The notes under the pieces were generated by a model. The model was not told where the DNA came from and did not search any database. It worked only from the letters and a program-made list of their open reading frames with translations. From Apteryx mantelli (lineage: Eukaryota; Chordata; Aves; Apterygiformes; Apterygidae): a stretch of 64,000 bases of DNA. This document shows positions 59,664 through 64,000 of the stretch, in pieces. Location: the NCBI RefSeq assembly GCF_036417845.1, contig NC_089980.1, positions 129,544,516 through 129,608,515 on the forward strand, read 5' to 3'. A program made the position numbers and the translations under genes. The first letter of the stretch is position 1. The number at the start of each line of letters is the position of its first letter.

Positions 59664-62600
59664 CACTCAAGTCATATTCCAGGAACTGTAATGTTGAGCT
59701 GCAGGTAGAGTCAATGGACTGCTGAAAGGAGTCCTTTTTATTTGTTAAGTCTGTTCTCCAGGTGGCATTGTACAACGGTGAAGCAACTTTGAAAGATCCA
59801 CTTAAGGCACCAAATGATGGGATGTAAATTCCAGCAGGCAAGGACATTTTGAGAGGGGGGATCTCAATTTTCTGTTCAGGAATTGTAATTGTAGGCAGAT
59901 CAAAATCTGCAATCTTATTAGCTACTTCATCCAGATTTATATGTAGATTGCCAAGAGAAATACTCTTTGGAAGAGTGAATTGAGACACAGTTATTTGGTA
60001 TTCAGGTACTGTCACCTCAAAATATGGGATTTTATATTCTTCTACTGTAATATAATTGGCTCCTACATTCACTTTGGGGAATCTTAGTCTTGGCAGCGTG
60101 GGTAAATTCACATCAAATGGCATTGTGTTTAGTGTCTGTGGAATTTTTATGTTGCGCAAGTCAATAGTATATGATGGGACCTGGAGGGTAGTGAAAGGTA
60201 CTCTGAATTCTGGAGTGCTGAGAACAGGACTTAGTGACTTTAGGTTTAACTCAGGAATACTGAAAACAATGCCATCTGTCAGCTTATTCACAGGTATGGG
60301 GATAAAGTAACCATCTTCACTCTTTGTGTACACCAGGGATGCTGAAGCATTTAAGTACTGTTTTCTGTCAGCGCTGGTAGTGACATCCAACTTCAAGATA
60401 TCCCATAAGCTCTTCTCAGAAATGGGACACTTCAAGTTTTTGAGGAAGTCTATGTATCCTTCCAAAGACCCAGAAACATCAAACTTTGCTTTTGATTTTT
60501 CATTTGATAATTGCATATCATGACTGAGAGATAATGACTGAATTTGGCCTTCACCCTTCCAGCCAACTTTCTGGTTTTCAGTATTGATTTTCATTAAGAC
60601 AACTTGATTAACTGAAGCTGTGTCCAGGAAGGAATTTGGCTGAGTAGCTTGTATCTGAAGATCTGCTGACATACTCCAAGGAGTCAATTCTAAGGTTGCT
60701 TTGCATTTCTGAGTCCCTGTAGTTGTGAAAAGAGGTGTATATCGTGCATAGTTTTTCCCACTGTGCTCCCAGACTGCATAAACACGACGGGTAGATGCTT
60801 CAACTGCAAGTATTTCTTTCATTTCATTGTTCCAGAGTCCATCTGCTTTGGAGTTGGTCACAAGCTTGAGAAATGACCGAGCTCCATTAGCATTCAGATA
60901 GGTGTTTGCTTCATGGTCTACATTTCCAGAAAATGAATTTCCAGTGTAGAATACTCCATCAATATTCCCTTTTGTTGATGTTTCTACTGATATGTAAGAT
61001 GTAAGGCTTTCTAAAGCAAATTTGTGAGCAATTCCTCCCTTAGCACCAGTGCCATATTTAGGAGTATTAAAATCATACATTAATTTTAGCCCTGATGAAA
61101 GAGTCGGTTTGGATTTAGTATTTCCAGAAAGCTCTTGACTAAAATTCATTTTTAAAATGGGTGTGTTGATATCTGCATTTGTTGTCAATGAAGCTTCCAT
61201 GTTCCTCTTTGTGAGACTAATAGTGCTGTCATGGTTTCCTCCTAGAAATTTGTTATTACTTAGCGACAATGCTGTGGCCAGCTTCAAACCTCTTTTTCTT
61301 GTCAAACTTGTTGAACCATCCAGCTTAAATTGCAGTGCATCAATGACAGAAGAAGATGAGACACTGAGTCGCCCAGCAATATCTGACTGATTGAACAGCC
61401 CAGCATTTGCAGTCAAAGTGATCACACTGGATTTAAATGAGAAGTCGTAAGTAATGTTCCCCATGGCAGGAATTAATATGTGATTTGATGGGCTGTTGAT
61501 TCTGAATCTAGGAAGCTTAAGAGTGCGTAGATCCTGTGGGACATGAAGAACTGGAAGCTCCAGAGAAGGTAAGACTAGTGTGTAAGATGGTACTGAAAAG
61601 CCAATAAATGGGACTGTGAATCCTGTTGTGCTTATTTCTTTGGGAAGCATGTAACCAAAGGCTGGCATCTCAGCAGTAAAAGGAGAAACCTCAATATTCA
61701 CAATGGGAATGGTGTATCCTGGAACTCTGAAGACCCGAGGTAGTTTGTTCAGTGATGTCTGTACTTTGTATTTGTCAAATTTTGTTTTGGCTTCGTTATA
61801 TGATTTTGTGAGAAAATCTAAAGCAGCGTTTCTTCCTTTCTCAAAATACTTGTTGAAGAAAATGATATATTTATTAAGTACTTCATGCACTGTTGCCAAA
61901 GGAAGTGGGATCAAGTGCATGTCTTTGTTTTTTTCATACTGAGCATTCAAATTTAAATCAAATGACTGTCTTGTAGTCTTCAATAAATCCTTCAGACCTA
62001 CCTGTTCCCACAGGGAATAATCTTTTAGTTGAGGAGTACTGATTCCAGTATACGGAACATGAAGCTGAGGAATGCTTAGAGGAATATTTAGGAAGTCTAG
62101 GTTGGCATCTCCACTCATTTCAATGTGGGCTTCAATTCTGTCATCATTATTGCCAGCAGACATGTTATGGGAATATCTGTACTGATTGAATCTGCCAGTA
62201 GCTTGCCAGCTGACCTGCTGAATAGAGGAACTGAGCACAAGACCATAGTTATTCAGGAAGTCAATTTTGCCGGTCAGTTTCATTGGGAAGCTGATTTTCA
62301 AATTTCCATCATTGTTTGTTAATAGACGAACTTCAAAAGGGTGGGCCAAAAAGGAAATCTCATTATTCACAGTTCCAGTAATCTGTCCATTAAGCCGAGC
62401 ATTGTGAGAGCCTGTTAATTCTACTTTCATGCCTCCAAGCTGACCTGTGCCTTTTATGTTTAGAACGCTACGTCCCACAGGCTGTGACTCAACTTCAGAC
62501 TGAATCTGAAGTGTTGCATAATTTAGGAAACCACATTCATATTTCATAGCTTGGTTGACTTTCAAGTACTTATCATTTATTCTGTTGTCAGCAGAAAAAA

Positions 62601-64000
62601 TAATAATGGGGCCCTCAACCCTGAAAGTGACATGTGAATCATGAGTTCCTTCATCAGAGAAATTAGGATAAGCCCATTTCCAGTTTCCTTTACCAGTGGA
62701 GGTAAATGATATGTGTCCGGCTTCTAGCTCTGTTGTCATGTTATTGATCAGATTAGCTTGACTGGAGAAGGCAGCTTGTGGAATATTCAGTCTGTGGGAA
62801 TATGTTGTTCCACTCTGCATCCAAATTTTTCTTTGCAGCTTGACTATTAAATTATTCTGTACTTCAATTGAATTTTTTGTTGTATATAAGTTTGCTCTTG
62901 TTTCAGCTTCACCTTCTACGGAAGTCCCAAAAAATATCACTTCATTGGTGTGATCAACTTTAAGGAATCTGTGGTTGACCTTCATGGAATTTTTAAGGTT
63001 CAGCTGCTTCATTTTAGGGGCTGAGAGACGTGAATCTGCAATAACACTAAAAACTAGGAAATCTAATTTGGATGTTGTTTGAGCTGAAACAGACGTCACA
63101 AATTCTGGACTGTTTGCAGAAGTTGTAGTGTTATGAAATTCAGCTTGTGTAGACAGTGTAAAGAATGGAGATGCAACCCTGAAAGCACCAGACAATTTGC
63201 CAAATGTAGGGACAGTTGCAGTATGTGGGATACGTGGAAGTTGGAACTCTGGTATCTTCAAGTTAGGAAACTGGAGCTCATTTAGATTTAGCTTAGGAAC
63301 CAATAATTCTGGTATTTCAAACTGAGGCATTTGTAGTTCTGGGAAAGAAATGTCAGGAAAAGGCATATCTCTCATCTTCAGATCTTTAAAATACACATCA
63401 GTTGCTGGCAGCTGAAATTCACCAGACATGAGTTGGTCTATTATTTGCATAATCTGAAGTTTAATCTCATTCATGTCAATTGTATAGGAAGGAACTTCAA
63501 TGGTATTTAGAACAGTAAATTTTGGGGTAGCAAATTTCATTGGGATTTTTATGTCCTTTAGTTTCTTAATATTGATCTCATAGGAGGGGATATGCAGATC
63601 AGTCAGTGGGACAATGAAATCTGGTGTTTGAAATGTTCCCTCCCGCAGAGCTCGGAGACTAACCTCAAAGGCCGGTATAGTGACTATAGCAGTTCTGATT
63701 TCAGGGACTTTAAATCCTAATTCAATAAACTGGTTTAAATTTTCAGCCCAATTTTTGATATCATACTCTTCAGCCAAAGCAACAATCTTCTTAAAAGCAA
63801 TGTTCCACTGGTCAGAAATGTATATGACAACAGAATTGTAGAACTGGCTTATCTTCTGAAGATACCACTGGAATTCCTTGGAAATATCCATTTCAGAAAT
63901 CCTCTCTCGCAGATCTTCCAGGTGTTCATTTATCTTGGCTTTTAGATTAGCAAATGTTGTTGAGTTTATGAGGTCCTTGAACCAGTTAATTATTGCAGCA
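59664..64000 (-). CDS. APOB: Apolipoprotein B (APOB), 3' part of giant exon 26, partial at window edge
   Basis: ApoB is the non-exchangeable structural protein of VLDL and LDL, made in liver and intestine and secreted wrapped around a lipid core. This segment is open from the right window edge (first whole codon at 63999) for 1,445 codons and ends at a GTAAGA donor, in phase 1 (GAC TTG AGT G|GTAAGA). It encodes the end of the helical alpha2 region and the beta2 region, rich in alternating hydrophobic strands and proline-containing motifs such as VPSYT. Counting residues from the Met codon at 63891, the LDL-receptor site B motif LTRKRGLK lies at 863-870. Stretches such as STCSSTLQFLEYDLS and PAMGNITYDFSFKSSVITL are nearly identical to human apoB. 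Nine or so N-x-S/T sequons are present, for example N812 and N1375. A single uninterrupted exon over 4.3 kb matches the unusual structure of vertebrate APOB. The human editing codon (mature Gln2153) should lie a few hundred bases beyond the right edge. Confidence 0.98.
60877..60879 (-). other. APOB: Arg codon aligned to human apoB Arg3500
   Basis: The CGG codon encodes the Arg in EANTYLNANGARSFLKL, which aligns without gaps to human EANTYLNSKSTRSSVKL, where the Arg is residue 3500, mutated in familial defective apoB-100. The Arg aligned to human 3531 (CGT, 60784-60786) is also kept, at the same 31-residue distance. Confidence 0.88.
61282..61308 (-). other. APOB: LDL-receptor binding site B in APOB exon 26
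   Basis: These nine codons encode SLTRKRGLK, aligned to human apoB-100 residues 3359-3367 (RLTRKRGLK), the main LDL-receptor and proteoglycan binding site. Only the first Arg is replaced, by Ser; the core TRKRGLK is intact. Binding in this species is inferred from family knowledge. Confidence 0.9.
61915..61947 (-). other. APOB: Position of human site A in APOB exon 26 (basic cluster not kept)
   Basis: The codons read NAQYEKNKDMH. The human site A at this place is a dense basic cluster (KAQYKKNKHRH). The frame AQY-KNK identifies the position, but two Lys and the His-Arg pair are changed to Asn, Glu and Asp-Met, so the basic cluster is largely lost. Confidence 0.8.

Noticed and set aside
59664-64000. 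ApoB-48 mRNA editing site (human codon 2153)
   Set aside because: By counting back from the exon end, the right window edge is near human residue 2,400, so the editing codon lies outside this window; nothing can be said about it here.
1-64000. CRISPR array, operon or phage-type system
   Set aside because: No regularly spaced repeats, no packed gene order, and clear eukaryotic intron-exon structure and LINE repeats.

Overview
This is a stretch of vertebrate nuclear genome, most probably from a bird. The clues are AT-rich DNA with few repeats, long non-coding spacers, spliced genes with GT-AG introns, and antisense CR1 LINE fragments of the avian/sauropsid type (about 45.6 and 50.8 kb). I cannot name the species.

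The only gene I can support is APOB (apolipoprotein B), on the minus strand and filling the right end. The window holds its last four exons: the 3' part of the giant exon 26 (running off the right edge), exon 27 (115 bp), exon 28 (184 bp) and exon 29 with the stop codon and a short 3'UTR. All three introns have GT-AG junctions with matching phases. The joined exons encode about 2,150 C-terminal residues: the lipid-binding amphipathic beta region (beta2), with the LDL-receptor site B, and the helical alpha3 domain. Numbering follows the human gene; exons 1-25 and the 5' part of exon 26, including the region of the human apoB-48 editing codon, lie beyond the window.

Positions 1 to about 54,600 are the spacer downstream of the APOB poly(A) site. 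I find no convincing protein-coding exon there; open frames are at most 149 codons and resemble nothing known. The spacer holds CR1 fragments, one MIR-like SINE relic, two diverged copies of a terminal-inverted-repeat element (about 38.8 and 42.1 kb), several copies of short imperfect hairpin elements, microsatellites, one GC-rich island (about 32.5 kb), and several CpG-enriched or motif-dense patches that could be conserved non-coding regulatory elements.

I found no new multi-gene system. The most rewarding points are features of the bird-type apoB C-terminus (a tail of about 73 residues beyond the human end, site B kept but site A stripped of basic residues, the Arg3500/Trp4369 pair kept) and several small structural oddities in the spacer repeats. 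Comparisons with human apoB rest on my recollection of the human sequence and should be confirmed by alignment.
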